This document shows positions 1 through 10,151 of a stretch of DNA of 64,000 nucleotides, in pieces. Below the pieces are notes generated by a model, which ran no database searches, had not been told where the DNA came from, and saw nothing but the letters and a program-made list of their open reading frames with translations. Location of the stretch: assembly GCA_905221605.1 (NCBI GenBank), contig CAJNDS010002695.1:78501-142500 (forward strand). Direction: 5' to 3'. This stretch comes from Symbiodinium natans. Taxonomy: Eukaryota > Sar > Dinophyceae > Suessiales > Symbiodiniaceae. How positions within the stretch are numbered: position 1 is the first letter of the stretch; each line of letters begins with the position of its first letter. The position numbers and the translations under genes are program-made.

Positions 1-185
1 CAGTGGAGGAACGCAGGCATGAATTTCTCACTCTTCAAGTCTTCAAGCATGTACAATGTACGCGACAGGCATGAAGGCAGAGGATGCGCAGACACACACA
101 CACACACACAGCATCACGTGAACTCTCACTTCCTGAACTATTCTTCGCTGTTTGTTCGTTCCTTCCTCTTCCGTTGTCTGTGCAG

Positions 186-375
186 AACATGCGCCAGGTG
201 CCGGACTCCTGCGATGGCTTTTGAAGATCGACGAGGCCCTGCTAAGGGCAGCGATGTCTGCCAGGAGAGTACCTCGACTCAATCAGGCCATTAGCCCCCT
301 CTGATTCAGGGCAACGACGCCGTCGAGGTGGGTGTGGTGCCGGTCAGTGAGGTGGAGGCCCACGATGGCTCATGA
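186..375 (+). CDS. probable exon pair, unknown product
   Basis: A pyrimidine-rich tract ending in CAG precedes a protein-like reading frame (GLLRWLLKIDEALLRAAM) that stops at 302-304. A second protein-like frame begins at 310 after another CAG and stops at 373-375. They may join by a GC-AG intron starting after the codon for Glu in KIDE (about 237-309). No family is recognised. The flanks contain nothing that fixes a start codon, so this looks like the 3' end of a gene that begins to the left of the window. Confidence 0.35.
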
Positions 376-640
376 CTCCTCTTCAAAAGGCACATGCTGT
401 CGACCAGCAGTCTGAATCCGTCCACAATCTCGGAGACTGCTTGGCTTTGCCCTCCTGCTGCGCGAGTGCATCTCCAGGAGCCCGGATACCTGTTCAACAC
501 CGGTCAGTGCGGCATCCAAGCAAAAAAAGGAAAAGCTTTGGGACATACGGTCTAGTTCAAGTTGAAGCTTTGCTTTCTTCTGGCTGGCTCTTGGGACTTT
601 AACCTTTTGGGTTTTTGTAGAAACTAGAATAAGGAGTCTA

Positions 641-817
641 AAAGTTAAAGTTCTGGGAGGGGTTGAGAAGTCAGCCAAGGAGGAGGCCGAGCCCCCAAGC
701 CACGTGCAACCAGGAACCAAATCAGTGTTCCCCCCTGATATTGCTTCAACTTCTGCCTCGGAGGCTCAGCAATCACAATCAAATGGATCTGGAACGTTCT
801 TCTCTTCGGGATGTTAA
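641..817 (+). CDS. probable exon, Ser/Gln-rich, unknown product
   Basis: The frame reads as a hydrophilic disordered segment (KSAKEEAEPPSHVQPG, then STSASEAQQSQSNG) and is open to TAA at 815-817. A G/T-rich tract lies just upstream. The composition suits a low-complexity linker, not a folded domain. The exon limits are not fixed: AG sites at 667-670 could be the acceptor. It has the same orientation as its neighbours and may belong to one gene with them. Confidence 0.38.
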   Translation, partial: KVKVLGGVEKSAKEEAEPPSHVQPGTKSVFPPDIASTSASEAQQSQSNGSGTFFSSGC

Positions 818-922
818 CCTCAGAGGATCCCAATCCCAAACATGAACCCTATCTCTAAAACTGCACCCTCAATGCAATATCTTGGACCCTAACCGACATG
901 CCCAGAACGCTGTCACCTTCAG

Positions 923-1026
923 GTGTGGCCTGAAATCTGAGAACGTTAGCGGGGGAGAAAGTGGAGGCGAGCAAAAGCCGCTACCTCAGCGGAGGTGGCT
1001 GTCTCTGGAAGCCTTCCGACTAGTTG
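923..1026 (+). CDS. probable exon, unknown product
   Basis: After CTTCAG the frame reads CGLKSENVSGGESGGEQ, then PLPQRRWLSLEAFRLV, before a GT at 1027. The family is unknown. The reading is protein-like in only one frame, and the site order (pyrimidine tract, AG, coding, GT) fits an internal exon on the + strand. It lies between two other + strand candidates. Confidence 0.33.
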
Positions 1027-1058
1027 GTGCTATATTTGGGTTCAGGTTCATGTCAAAG

Positions 1059-1215
1059 TAGATCCCTAAACGAACGCAGCAAAGCAATGAATGCCTCAGC
1101 AATTGAAAAGCAACTTCATGCTAACCTGGCCAGAGCAATTCTATCAAAGAAGCCTCAGCGAGCAATGGCTTCTGCCTTTCTCAGATTCAGATTGGTCATA
1201 GACGAGTTGGAATGA
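1059..1215 (+). CDS. probable 3'-terminal exon, unknown product
   Basis: The frame is Ala/Leu/Arg-rich and likely helical (AMNASAIEKQLHANLARAIL, then FLRFRLVIDELE) and ends at TGA 1213-1215. It stays open upstream to about 1024, so the 5' limit is uncertain. It may be the last exon of the gene suggested by the exons at 641-817 and 923-1026, but the joins between them could not be made consistent by eye. Confidence 0.38.
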
Positions 1216-1623
1216 AGGTGGCAAGAGTGTACAGTAAAGCCTCAAACCCCACAGTCCCAAAGCCTTCATTCTGTTTCAGCCCTCACCCTGGGGGGCGGGG
1301 GAGGGGGGGTCGCGGTGGCTGTGGTGGTTGTCACACTCATTCGTGGCACAAATAAATGACGACTAAACTATACGTGTATACGCGCGTAAACTATTTTCAC
1401 ATGTACATCTACAATAATTAATGTTGGACCCGGTTTAATTGGAGGGGTCACTACTGTCTCGGACAAGATAATTTGCTGACTTGTGATTGCGTGGCTGCCT
1501 GGCAAGAGTTGTTGCTGGAATGGCTTTTGGGAAGAGTGTCGGAGATGTACTTTTTGCAGCTTCAAGCCTAAGCTCTCCTCTTGCTCGAGTGTGGCCAAGC
1601 GCCAGAGAGCAGAAATGCCGCGT
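1216..1623. other. no gene seen
   Basis: The stretch holds a short G-rich tract near 1287-1310 and otherwise unremarkable sequence. A minus-strand frame of about 90 codons crosses it without protein-like features. Confidence 0.5.
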
Positions 1624-1682
1624 TTTTCAAGTTTCAAACTCGTTTCCATAGTTTCAAATTAGTTTCAAAATAGTTTCAAAAT

Positions 1683-1818
1683 CCAGTTGCAAAATCGCTG
1701 TTAAGGGGAAGCTGCATTTTTCTACGGGCAATTCAAAAAAATGATCTCAGAGGTTCTTGATTTTCAAAACGCGCGGACAGAAATTGCAGTTCCCCCTTAA
1801 CAGCGATTTTGCAACTGG
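1683..1818. repeat. hairpin inside the left end of the foldback element
   Basis: The arms 1683-1721 and 1782-1818 are near-perfect inverted copies (CCAGTTGCAAAATCGC against its complement), with a loop of about 60 bases. The arm sequence CTGTTAAGGGGAAGC pairs almost fully with the right arm. Confidence 0.8.
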
Positions 1819-1827
1819 ATTTTGCAA

Positions 1828-2078
1828 CTAATTTTAACGCTACGCGACCCGCCTCGGCCCGGCCCAGCGCATCCGCGTGAGCATGGTGATTCCGCAGCGC
1901 CCAAGTCGCTGGACCCCAAGATAAGGGTTGGGTTGAGGGTTGAGGGTTGAGGGTTCCGGGTTTATGGTTTATGGTTTGGGGTTTGGGGTTGAGGGTTAGT
2001 TTAGGGCTCAAGGTTCACGCTTTGGGGTTGAGGGTTTTTTTGGGTTCGGCTTGGAGTGATCGTAGGGTTGAGCCAGGC
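1828..2078. repeat. dispersed repeat, copy A (copy B at 46645-46935)
   Basis: This segment is almost the same as 46645-46935. It begins with a GC-rich exon-like block (CGCTACGCGACCCGCC and onward) and passes into degenerate TTTAGGG-like sequence (GGGTTTATGGTTTATGG). Both copies then run into G-rich low-complexity DNA. The exon-like block can be read as protein (YATRLGPAQRIRVSM), so the repeat may be a duplicated exon end plus the start of its intron. Confidence 0.75.
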
Positions 2079-2108
2079 CCCTTAAGGTTTAAGGCGACTC
2101 TTCGGCAG

Positions 2109-2560
2109 GGTGGGGGGGAGGGTGGAGGTGGGGTGGGGTGGGGGGGGTGGGGGGGTGGGGGGGGTGGTGGGGGGGGGGGTGGGGGTGGGTAAGACCCCCT
2201 GGGGGGGCGAGGCCAGCGTGGGGGGTGGGGGGGCACCGGGTGGGGGGGGTGGGGGGGTGGTGGGGGTGGGGGGGGGTGGGGGGTGGGGGCGTGGGGGGGG
2301 GTGTGTGGGGGGCGGGGGAGTGAGGGGGGTGGGGGGGGGGGGGGGGGTGGGGGGGGTGGGGGGTGGGGGGGGGGTGGGGGGGGGGGGTGGGGGGGGGTGG
2401 GGCGGGTCGTGGGGGGGGGGGGGGGGGTGGGGGGGGTGGGGGGGTGGGCGGTGGGGGGTGGGGGGGGGGTGGGGGGGGTTGGGGGGGGTGGGGGGGTGGG
2501 GGGGGGGTGGGGGGGGGGGGGGGGGTGTGGGGGGGGGTGCGGGGGTGTGGGGGGGGGTGC
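2109..2560. repeat. G-rich low-complexity tract
   Basis: About 450 bases on this strand consist of G runs broken by single T, A or C. It has strong G-quadruplex potential on the + strand. Long open frames here in several phases are artefacts of composition. Such a tract is also prone to sequencing and assembly error, so its length should not be trusted. Confidence 0.95.
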
Positions 2561-2785
2561 CTGTTCTGACAACCTATACACCTCCGGGTCGAGGCCTCAA
2601 CGGATTTGAAACTGATTGGAAACTAATTTGAAACTATGGAAACGAATTTGAAACTTGAAAAATACCATATTCCGGACTTTCTACCCCCATCCTGGCCCCT
2701 CACACACGGCCCTCACGCGCGGGAAGTTGACTTTGGTCAGCCGTGACAAGAGACCAGAGTTTCCGAAAATTTGCCAGTTTTCAGA

Positions 2786-3022
2786 CTGTTGATGGACGAA
2801 ATCCTGCATCACTTTTGTTATGCAGGTCATCCCTTCCAAACCCTGAATCTTAAAATTGCTGTCCTTGCAATGCTTCGAAAGTGCATGTGTGTGAATGACC
2901 GAAATCCTGCATCACCCATATGCGCACGCAACAGTGAAATTCGAGGGGCGCGGGGAGCTTGATTACCAACTGTCGCACGCGTGTAACGTAGGGGGTCATG
3001 CAAGATTTTGTCCATCCGCAGT
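2786..3022. mobile_element. small element with about 22-bp inverted ends
   Basis: The motif GATGGACGAAATCCTGCAT at the left is matched in inverted, slightly diverged form at about 2996-3022. A third, direct copy of CGAAATCCTGCATCAC lies between them near 2899. No coding sequence is recognised inside. It resembles a short MITE-like or composite palindromic repeat. The exact ends are uncertain. Confidence 0.45.
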
Positions 3023-3683
3023 ATTATGCGTTTTTCTCAAAACTTATAGGGACCCCCATTTTTGAGGGTGGTCCTCAATTATGTGATGTTGCCGGGCCGG
3101 GGATGAAGGGCGGGGGGCCGGGAGCCAAAAACTAAAAAATGTTTTGAATATGAAGCTCAGGAATTTCTGGTGTCCGGCTTTATTAAAATTCCTTTTATAC
3201 TTTCATTACGAAACAGGCCCCCAAACAATTTTCCAAGGGAGTAGCCCACGAGCTGCACTGATTCGCTGTTAGTAAATTGTTTCGGTTACCCACATTAATC
3301 CACAGCCACTCTGGCCAGGGAGCTACAAAGCCTGGAAAGCTTAGAGCCTTAAGTTTCAAGCCTTCCCCTCAACCCTCGACCCTAGCCGCCCGACCCCCAG
3401 CCCCCGTCCCAGCCTATAGAGGATCCCCGAAACCCCCAAAATTGTTTGGGGGGGGGGGGGGGAATACTAAACGGGGTCCAACATTATAGGCATATGACGA
3501 CTACTTAGACTTAGTTCATCAGTAGGATGGCTGAGATTAACGGGGCCCATGAAGGGACCCGAAATGAGGGAGCCACTCACATGCGTCATTCGAAGGCGAG
3601 TTGGGTGTTGTTCCAGAAAACTCCACCCTTGAACGTGGACTAGTGGAGCAACTAATCTTCGACATCACGACTGTGATCAGGGA
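3023..3683. other. no gene seen; short poly-G
   Basis: AT-rich and mixed sequence with a poly-G run near 3449-3463 and a C-rich CCTAACC-like stretch before it. No protein-like frame was found. Confidence 0.5.
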
Positions 3684-4221
3684 ATGATACTTTGTGCCAT
3701 CAACAGACTTCAGGCATTCGCAGAGATAAAAAGAGCAGAGAACAAAGCACGATCTCCTTGCCCTCGCGGAGCAAGATGCCTGCCTTGGGCCAAGGCCTAC
3801 GTGGCCGATCTACCAGAAGTTTGTGGAGATCATCTGCGATGTGGACCGCAAGAAGGTCAGAGGGAGAAGGTTCTGCAAGTCATTCAGGGTTGTGTCTGTT
3901 TCGTCAAGCACATGACGATGGATGAGAGGGATCCCTTACCGATTTGAACCTTCTGAGCGAGGCTAAGGCATTTGACTCGACAGTGACGCTGTGGGCAGAC
4001 TTCCCGCCTCAACAGCTGTCATGCTGCTTTCGGACTTGAGGTTGTCTGGGAGTTTGGTCATGTTTCTCGTGAATCCACAACCGCAACAGGTCTCATTCCA
4101 CGTCGGGAGCAAGAAGGACAACCTGCAGGAGGCCTCGCAGGTTTTGTCCGCCCAAGCCGAAGTGCGTCGAGTCCCCCAAAGCCTAAATAAACCCTACCCT
4201 GAACCCCTAAACTCACTCTAA
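3684..4221 (+). CDS. exon-like stretch, frame ambiguous
   Basis: From about 3797 two frames read like protein: one gives AYVADLPEVCGDHLRCG, the other IYQKFVEIICDVDRKK. A second exon-like piece near 4050-4140 reads LVMFLVNPQPQQVSFHVG and is followed by C-rich CCCTAAA-like DNA. Family unknown. The stretch is probably transcribed + strand coding DNA, but neither frame nor limits are settled. Confidence 0.25.
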
Positions 4222-4270
4222 GCTCCCAACAACCGACAGCCCAAAACTCCTCGAGCTTTCAAGTCTGCAG

Positions 4271-4350
4271 GTGAAGACCCTCGAGCTGCCCTACGATGAG
4301 GAGGTGAAGCTGGCAATCACCGGCTGGAGCGGAACCCGTGGGGAGCCTCA
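4271..4350 (+). CDS. probable exon, unknown product
   Basis: It is preceded by CCCTAA-like C-rich DNA ending in TCTGCAG and followed by G-rich DNA, the arrangement seen around confirmed exons here. The frame reads VKTLELPYDEEVKLAITGWS. No family is recognised. The downstream limit is near 4340-4350. Confidence 0.43.
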
Positions 4351-4408
4351 TCCCTCGTCGATTGTGGGATTCAGGCTTAAGGGACGGCAAAGGTATTGTT
4401 TGGCTATC

Positions 4409-4540
4409 TGAGCCATTCGGCACGAGGCGCCCCCCAAAAGAAGCAACTCCCGCACTGTGGGAGTTCAGGGCCGTCCCTGTATTCACTCAAAGAGCTGCGC
4501 CGGGTTTTGGGGTTGGTCTATAGGGACTCAAGATGACTCA
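4409..4540 (+). CDS. probable exon, unknown product
   Basis: The frame reads PQKKQLPHCGSSGPSL and then YSLKELRRVLGLVYRD before stopping near 4535. A Lys/Arg/Leu-rich helix is likely. Other frames are less protein-like. Same strand and spacing as the exons at 4271 and 4807. Confidence 0.4.
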
Positions 4541-4806
4541 AACCAGGTGTGCGCTTGGAGCCCCCGCAGAAGTGGATGGGAGGCCCGTGTGTTGACATCA
4601 GACAAAAGAGAGACGAATCGCAGGGCTGGTCCTCCTTTCTCCTTAAGATTTTCTCCTAAGACACCGGAAGTCACCCTTAAAGCTCCTTAAAGACCCTAGA
4701 CCCAAATGTCCCTAAAGCCCAAACCCCAAACCCTATTATCTCCAAGGTCCCTAAAGCCCTTAATACCCCCTAAACCCTAAAGGCTCTGACCGTCAGACCT
4801 CTGCAG

Positions 4807-4880
4807 AGACAGGAGAGGAGTCCGACTCCGACTCCGACTCCAATGCCGAGGAGGCCTCTCGCTTTCTCTCGAGCAGCCCG
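4807..4880 (+). CDS. probable exon, acidic Ser/Asp-rich
   Basis: After CCTCTGCAG the frame reads ETGEESDSDSDSNAEEASRF, an acidic, likely disordered and phosphorylatable segment. The left flank is made of CCCTAAA-type repeats and the right flank of TTTAGGG-type repeats, matching the intron ends of well-supported genes in this window. It ends before a G run at about 4879. Confidence 0.5.
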
Positions 4881-5014
4881 GGGGGGGGGGGGGCCTGGTT
4901 CCCTCGATAGGAGGAAGGTGTATAGGGTTTGGGGGTTTAGGGTTCTATGAGGGGGCCCTATAATATTATCGTAACAATAATTAAAATCTTAGTCTAGTAA
5001 CAATTTGTATAATA

Positions 5015-5934
<920 letters not shown>

Positions 5935-6051
5935 AACTGTCTTGTTCCAACAAGTAGCCTTGGACTCCTAGTTCAATTTCCCCAAAACATAGCGGCTGAT
6001 AGGGCTGACCGGCCAGCACGGGGCCGCAGCAGCAGTTCTCGTTGGCACCAG

Positions 6052-6243
6052 GACGAGCAGTTCTCCAACACCTGCGGGAATGTGGCCCATGCCCTGGAAT
6101 TGGGCCTCCCTCATCGTCACGTTGTGCCGTTGTTTCGCCGATTTCCTGGGCGCTCCGAAGATGATGAGGTGCAGCCTTCGACGTGGCATGTCGCCTCAAT
6201 CTGCGTGGATTTGGAGAAGCGGCAGGAGAGATCATCTTTAGGG
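6052..6243 (+). CDS. probable exon, unknown product
   Basis: After GGCACCAG the frame reads DEQFSNTCGNVAHALELG, then LFRRFPGRSEDDEVQPSTW and ICVDLEKRQERSS. It is open for about 64 codons and clearly protein-like. No family is recognised. The 3' limit is not fixed; the frame continues open to 6504 with decreasing quality. Confidence 0.5.
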
Positions 6244-6289
6244 GGCTTCATTAGGACTGTGCCACGCAGGAATGGGGCTTGTGCAGAGC

Positions 6290-6496
6290 CATTGTTTGGA
6301 GTCCCCAAATCGGCAGATCTACTCAGCGGCAAAGCACCGAGTGAATGGAGAAGCCTCAGAACCCCAAAGCAACCCGAGCCTGGAAAACGAAGCTCCCACG
6401 AACTTTGGCAGCTCCCCTTCGGGCACGCAGGAGATGCAGATCATCCTCGACGGCGAGCACCATTTGGTGGCGGGGAACTTTGGTTGCCCCAGCTGA
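6290..6496 (+). CDS. probable exon, unknown product
   Basis: The frame reads NRQIYSAAKHRVNGEASEPQ and later TQEMQIILDGEHHLVAGNFG, with a stop at 6494-6496 just inside the following G-rich intron-like DNA. It is in a different phase from the exon at 6052, so an intron would be needed between them. Confidence 0.36.
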   Translation, partial: HCLESPNRQIYSAAKHRVNGEASEPQSNPSLENEAPTNFGSSPSGTQEMQIILDGEHHLVAGNFGCPS

Positions 6497-6554
6497 TGTA
6501 CTGAATAGGGGTTAGGGAAGGGTTCTGCGTTAAGTGTGCGACAGCAGCTGGCAA

Positions 6555-6665
6555 ACCAAGAATGTCAAACCCTCGAGTGTGGTGACCCAGCTCCAAGAAG
6601 ATCGGATAAACTGTGCCGCCGCTGGCAGAAGGAGCAAACTGTGCGAAGGCAAACTGAAAGTTACC
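6555..6665 (+). CDS. possible exon, unknown product
   Basis: The frame reads NVKPSSVVTQLQEDRINCAA and then GRRSKLCEGKLK. A second frame is also open. Assignment is weak and rests only on composition and on same-strand neighbours. Confidence 0.27.
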
Positions 6666-7024
6666 TTTCAAGCTTGCAGCTGCACGAGAATGCCACAACC
6701 GGAAGTATAAGAAGGAATGGCGATGGTTCTCTGTCTACGCATTGTGGTTCGCATGGTTGCGAGTGCACGCAGATTCCACATCCACTGAAGGCAAGGGATC
6801 CGAGCCTCTTTGCTCCGGAAGGCCTCTTCAGCCGATGGCCCAGTGAAACCTGCCTGCTCGAAAGGAGTACAGGGTGTTTCGGTGTCCCAGCTTGCAGGTT
6901 TTTGTGCTGCGTATTAACAGCGTATTGCCTCAAGAAGTCTTGTTTAGAGTTGGTTAGATTCAGCACACTCAATCCCAACAGCTGTCGTGAGCCCCTGATG
7001 TGACTGAGGCATCGATCCGACTGA

Positions 7025-7122
7025 AGGTGTGGTGCTCTTTGGGAGGCGGCGAGCTGGTGCCCCAGTTGCTTGCAAGATTCTTGCAGCACCCGGTGGACAT
7101 GTTTGCGCATTCAGGGCCTTTA
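7025..7122 (+). CDS. possible exon, unknown product
   Basis: One frame reads GGGELVPQLLARFLQHPVDM, a plausible amphipathic helix. Another frame, continuous with the next feature through the 7129-7208 element, reads GAPVACKILAAPGGHVCAFR. The two cannot be separated by eye. Confidence 0.3.
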
Positions 7123-7128
7123 ACCAGT

Positions 7129-7208
7129 ATGGGCCATTCGGCCCAATAATCCCCAGAATCAACCCTTTAAAGGGCCGTTTTAAAGGGTTACAGGGTATAG
7201 TAGCCCAT
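7129..7208. mobile_element. 80-bp palindromic MITE-like element, copy 1
   Basis: ATGGGC at the left end is matched by GCCCAT at the right, with an inner palindrome around CCCTTTAAAGGGC. A homologous 79-bp element lies at 42697-42775 with the same ends and internal order (ATTCGGCC, ATAATCCCC, AAAGGGCC, AGGGTATA). In both copies one + frame stays open and gives a similar peptide (NPLKGRFKGLQGIVAH here). Confidence 0.75.
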
Positions 7209-7440
7209 GCTGGAGGAGAGGAGTTCGATGCTGAGGCTGGAAAGATCGTCGAGCGGGAGTGGCGGCTCGGCGGCCACCTTCGGCAGATGCGGATGGAGTC
7301 GTCTCGGCCCCAGTCGCCCCATCTGCCCGTTGTCAGAAAGAAGATTGGTGTGCCGAAGTCCACGTTTTCTGCTTGGTGCGTGCTGACGCGTGATGCCCAG
7401 GAAGTTTCTGTCCGTGGCCGAGGCGGGATCAGCAGAATTG
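7209..7440 (+). CDS. probable exon, unknown product
   Basis: The frame, continuous with the preceding small element, reads GGEEFDAEAGKIVEREWRLG, then GHLRQMRMESSRPQSPH. Charged and helical. The open frame runs from 7029 to a stop at 7464-7466. No family is recognised. If the upstream element is exonic, part of the protein is encoded by repeat DNA. Confidence 0.35.
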
Positions 7441-7896
7441 CTATATGTTGCTCATGGATAGGCTGATGACGGCGGTGCAGCACGAGGAAACACATAGCCT
7501 TCCGCGTAGTTGACTTTCAACCGGCTGCAGGTTTGGGGCCAACAACTGCCAAAGGGCGCAGCTGCCTCAGTGCCCGTGTGCACACATCGGCTTGTAGTGA
7601 GGGGCTTATGATGCAGAGAGCTTTGGCTCCAATTCCCCTCCTCTTGCCTGGACCCGAGCATCAAATCCTTACATCTCCTACCATGTCCTGACGTAGCCCG
7701 AAGCCTGAAGCCCATCGAAGCACTCAGCACATGCTCTTCAGGTCTGGGGTTGCCGGACTTGTGGCTCGCGGAGCCCTGCGGATGTCCGAATCTGCTGGAG
7801 CTGCCGAAGCCCTGGGGTTTGACCATGGGTTTCACGGTGGTGACAGTACTGTAGGGCTCATGGCCCGACAACTTGGGTTTCGTTTGTGTGGTTGAG

Positions 7897-8050
7897 TGCT
7901 TCGACGTTGACCTGGATCGCAAAGCCATGCAGATGATGCAAGTTTCTGGCTTGCTGGTTTCCGGCCTCTACTCTTCGCCCAGAAGCACGAAGATGAGCGC
8001 TTCAGCGAAATCTCGATGCAAGCAGTCCTGAAGGACAGGTATTTCCCAAG
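7897..8050 (+). CDS. two probable exons with a 41-bp intron
   Basis: The first exon, 7897-7941, reads CFDVDLDRKAMQMMQ. A GT-AG intron at 7942-7982, pyrimidine-rich, joins in phase to 7983-8050, reading KHEDERFSEISMQAVLKDRY. The exon ends at AAG followed by GC, the commonest donor type here. The joined reading is uniformly hydrophilic and helical. No family is recognised. An overlapping minus-strand frame (7452-7928) is judged a shadow at its 5' end. Confidence 0.45.
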
Positions 8051-8129
8051 GCCCTCAGCCGTACGCGTATAAACACTACTTGTACAGTAGGCTTATCTTA
8101 TCAATATCTTCAAGCCTCACCATGTGAGT

Positions 8130-8260
8130 TCACTTCCCTTTGAGGTCACACGGCGCGGCAGAAGAGTGCTGCAAGGCTAGCAGGGACCGTGGTGTTGTGC
8201 GATCTGGGCCTAAGATGCTCAGAGTTGGCAAGGATTGCCGAGCTTGTGTTTGGTTGAGAT
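8130..8260 (+). CDS. probable exon, frame ambiguous
   Basis: It follows CCCTTTGAG. One frame reads GTVVLCDLGLRCSELARIAE and stops at 8257. The other, in phase with the exon ending at 8050, reads SHGAAEECCKASRDRGVVRS. Either could be the true continuation. Confidence 0.3.
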
Positions 8261-8420
8261 GTTTTCATAGGCCCGCAGTCGATTTGAGCCCTTGCGGTGC
8301 CTCAGGCCGCCCAGCGACGCGGACCCGCGCCACGAGGGTCTCACGGCTTGGGCCTGAGGGCTTTTAGGGCTTTTTGGGGTTTTGAGTTTAGAGTCCTGTG
8401 CCAATGTTTTTTCAAGATGC

Positions 8421-8800
8421 AGGTTTGGGCTGAAGAAGTGGGGCTGTCATCAGCTTCTTTCGCAGATGGCATAGGATCAGGGTTCGATGAAGTTCGGGCT
8501 GGGGACGCTGGATCTGCAGGGTTTGGTAACTCTGCTGGGCGTTGTACCAGCAAGTGTTGCTGAGCACCGGAGTTTCGGTTTACTTGTTCCTCAATCAAGA
8601 GTCAGATTGCGATGCTGCTTACGTGGGAGTGCATGGGTGATATGTCCACGGCTTTCGGTCTGCGCTTCATGATGAGCCGTTGCTTGGGAGGAGAGCGAGC
8701 GAGCAACACAAAGCAAAGGAAATCCCTTCTCATGCTAGTCCCCACGGGGAAGTTCCACTGCATTCATGCATCCTCGATAGGCGACAGCGTTACTTGAAGA
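8421..8800 (+). CDS. exon-like stretches, unknown product
   Basis: After GCAG, 8421-8520 reads VWAEEVGLSSASFADGIGSG. At 8612-8797 a frame reads STAFGLRFMMSRCLGGERAS. They lie just upstream of the PDI-like exons and could encode its N-terminal part, but no PDI feature is visible in them. Confidence 0.25.
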
Positions 8801-8819
8801 TCTGTTTTAAGCTTGAGAG

Positions 8820-9754
8820 GTCCTGGTGGCCGATTCCTTCAAGGACCTGGTGCTGGAGTCGAAAGAGCTTTGGGCTCGGCAGGGTTGCTGCAACGGACTC
8901 ATGGTAAGGTTTCGGTATGCAGCGTGTGTGGGTTTAGAGTTGAGGGCTTTGCATAGGGTTGAGAGCTTGGTTTTTTTGGTTTGACGGAGATTTGTTTGCC
9001 CCGTCAGTGCCCCATGTTCATAAGCCCCCCCCCCCCTAAAACCCTGAACCCTGAACACCCTAAACCCTGTCCTTGAAGGGCACCCCCCGGAGTCGGCAAT
9101 GCCCAAGCGATGTTTGAACAATTCTTGCAGGCCTGGATTAATCTGTAACATAGCCGAGACATCATCAGCAGCCTATCTCCAGTGACGACAGTGACGACCA
9201 CGCAGACCTAATAGCCACGAAGGAGGTGGTTCTAGCCTGTGTTTGCGTGCGCTTGCTGCTTGAGGCACGTGTTTGTGCTGATCTACGCGCCCTGGTGCGA
9301 AGCCTGTGCGGCACTAAGAGTCGGTTTTGTCAATCTGACAGTTGACGGATTCAGATTGGGCCCATGATACAGTAAACAAGAAAAGCCAGGGTTTACAGCT
9401 CGTAGGGTGCTTAGGGTTTTGGGGTTTTGAGAAGGCCACCACCGATGCAACCTGTGGCCCCAAAGCCCAGCCCAACCGCATCCCAGCTACATGGCTAAGG
9501 CTGGCAGGTTTTTTGCGTGTGTGAATGTATGTGTATATACAATATCATATATATATATATGTATATCATATTATTTATTTGTTTGCTTTATTTTTTTATC
9601 TATATTGATTCTTACAGAAGAGTTTAAGTTGGTAATTATGAGGGTTAGAGAGTTTACGGGTTCCGGGCGCCTGCCTCCTCCCCAATTAGCCGCTGGGGTG
9701 CGTCGAGGCCAGGAGGTGAAACCTCACTGGAGGAAGCTGGCGAAGATGCTGAAG
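8820..9754 (+). CDS. thioredoxin-domain / protein disulfide isomerase-like fragment
   Basis: Three exons rebuild the start of a thioredoxin fold. Exon 8820-8866 reads VADSFKDLVLESK. A GC-AG intron (8867-9264) joins in phase to an exon at 9265 reading HVFVLIYAPWCEACAAL. Exon 9713-9754 reads EVKPHWRKLAKMLK and ends at AG|GA. In PDI proteins this order (F-x-x-x-V, YAPWCxxC, P-x-W-x-x-L-A) carries the dithiol active site that forms and exchanges disulfides in the ER. Here the active site is CEAC, not the usual CGHC. The exact 3' end of the middle exon is unresolved (about 9318-9323). The rest of the domain (the substrate-binding FPT loop) was not found before the mitochondrial-like insert at 9943, so the gene may be broken or resume with unrecognised exons. 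Confidence 0.6.
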
Positions 9755-9774
9755 GATCCCTGGGGGGGGTTGGG

Positions 9775-9930
9775 GGGGCAGGGGGCTTGGGGGTTTTGGG
9801 GTTTTGGGGGGATTAGGGGTTTAGGGGTATGAGGGTTTCAGGGTTTAAGGGTTTAAGGGTTAGGGTTTACGGGTTTAAGGGTTTAAGGGTTCAAGGGTTC
9901 AAGGGTTTAAGGGTTTAAGGGTTAAAGTGT
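9775..9930. repeat. degenerate telomere-like (TTTAAGGG)n tract
   Basis: Repeats of GGGTTTAAGGG and GGGTTTAGGG with interruptions. It follows the last visible PDI exon, as expected for the G-rich start of an intron in this genome, and ends at the organelle-like insert. Confidence 0.9.
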
Positions 9931-10053
9931 TTTGGGTTGGGGGGAGTCCCTTTTAATACGCGGTTTTATAATGAACGAAGAGAAGCATGAAAACCGCTAT
10001 TAAATTTGGGCTTTTAATTCGGGACCCCAACCGCCTGTCTAACCTTCCGGAAT

Positions 10054-10151
10054 CTCCTAAAAGCCCAAAATTAGTATTAAAATTAGGGGTAATGAAGTGA
10101 ATACGAAGCACGCCCTAATTTAATACTACTTTTGTTGGGCTTTTAAAGGAG
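10054..10151. repeat. long hairpin in the mitochondrial-type insert
   Basis: Arms 10054-10089 and 10113-10151 pair over about 36 bases (CTCCTAAAAGCCC against its complement, then AGTATTAAAATTAGG), with a 23-base loop. Further hairpins follow at 10168-10214, 10241-10297 and about 10312-10364. Confidence 0.85.

Larger units (their letters stand above)
1624..2660. mobile_element. foldback element with about 60-bp inverted ends
   Basis: Positions 1624-1683 and 2600-2660 are inverted copies of each other, built from repeated GTTTCAAA motifs (TTTCAAGTTTCAAA on the left, its complement on the right). Similarity stops abruptly outside the arms. Between them lie a second, shorter hairpin, a segment also found at 46645-46935, and a long G-rich tract. 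No transposase is present. This fits a non-autonomous foldback element. Target-site duplications were not evident. Confidence 0.6.

Noticed and set aside
287-309. Possible 23-bp intron (GC...AG), with similar 24-33-bp gaps near 1027, 21484, 24881 and 51608
   Set aside because: These would imply micro-introns. In several places a normal 40-75-bp intron gives an equally good join (for example 7942-7982, or about 237-309), so the short gaps are more likely misplaced exon edges.
2015-2631. Gly/Val/Trp- and Pro/His-rich frames over the G tract
   Set aside because: Low-complexity DNA is open in several phases on both strands; no protein signal.
7452-7928. 158-codon minus-strand frame
   Set aside because: Its 5' end overlaps a + strand exon that joins in phase with its neighbour; the rest is Ser/Thr/Pro-rich without a clear start of a fold.
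8867-9150. Exon ending LMGTAAGG-like donor at 8903 and a terminal exon GNAQAMFEQFLQAWINL near 9095
   Set aside because: Both read well, but the thioredoxin fold requires splicing from 8866 to 9265, which places them in an intron. This shows that protein-like reading alone can mislead here.
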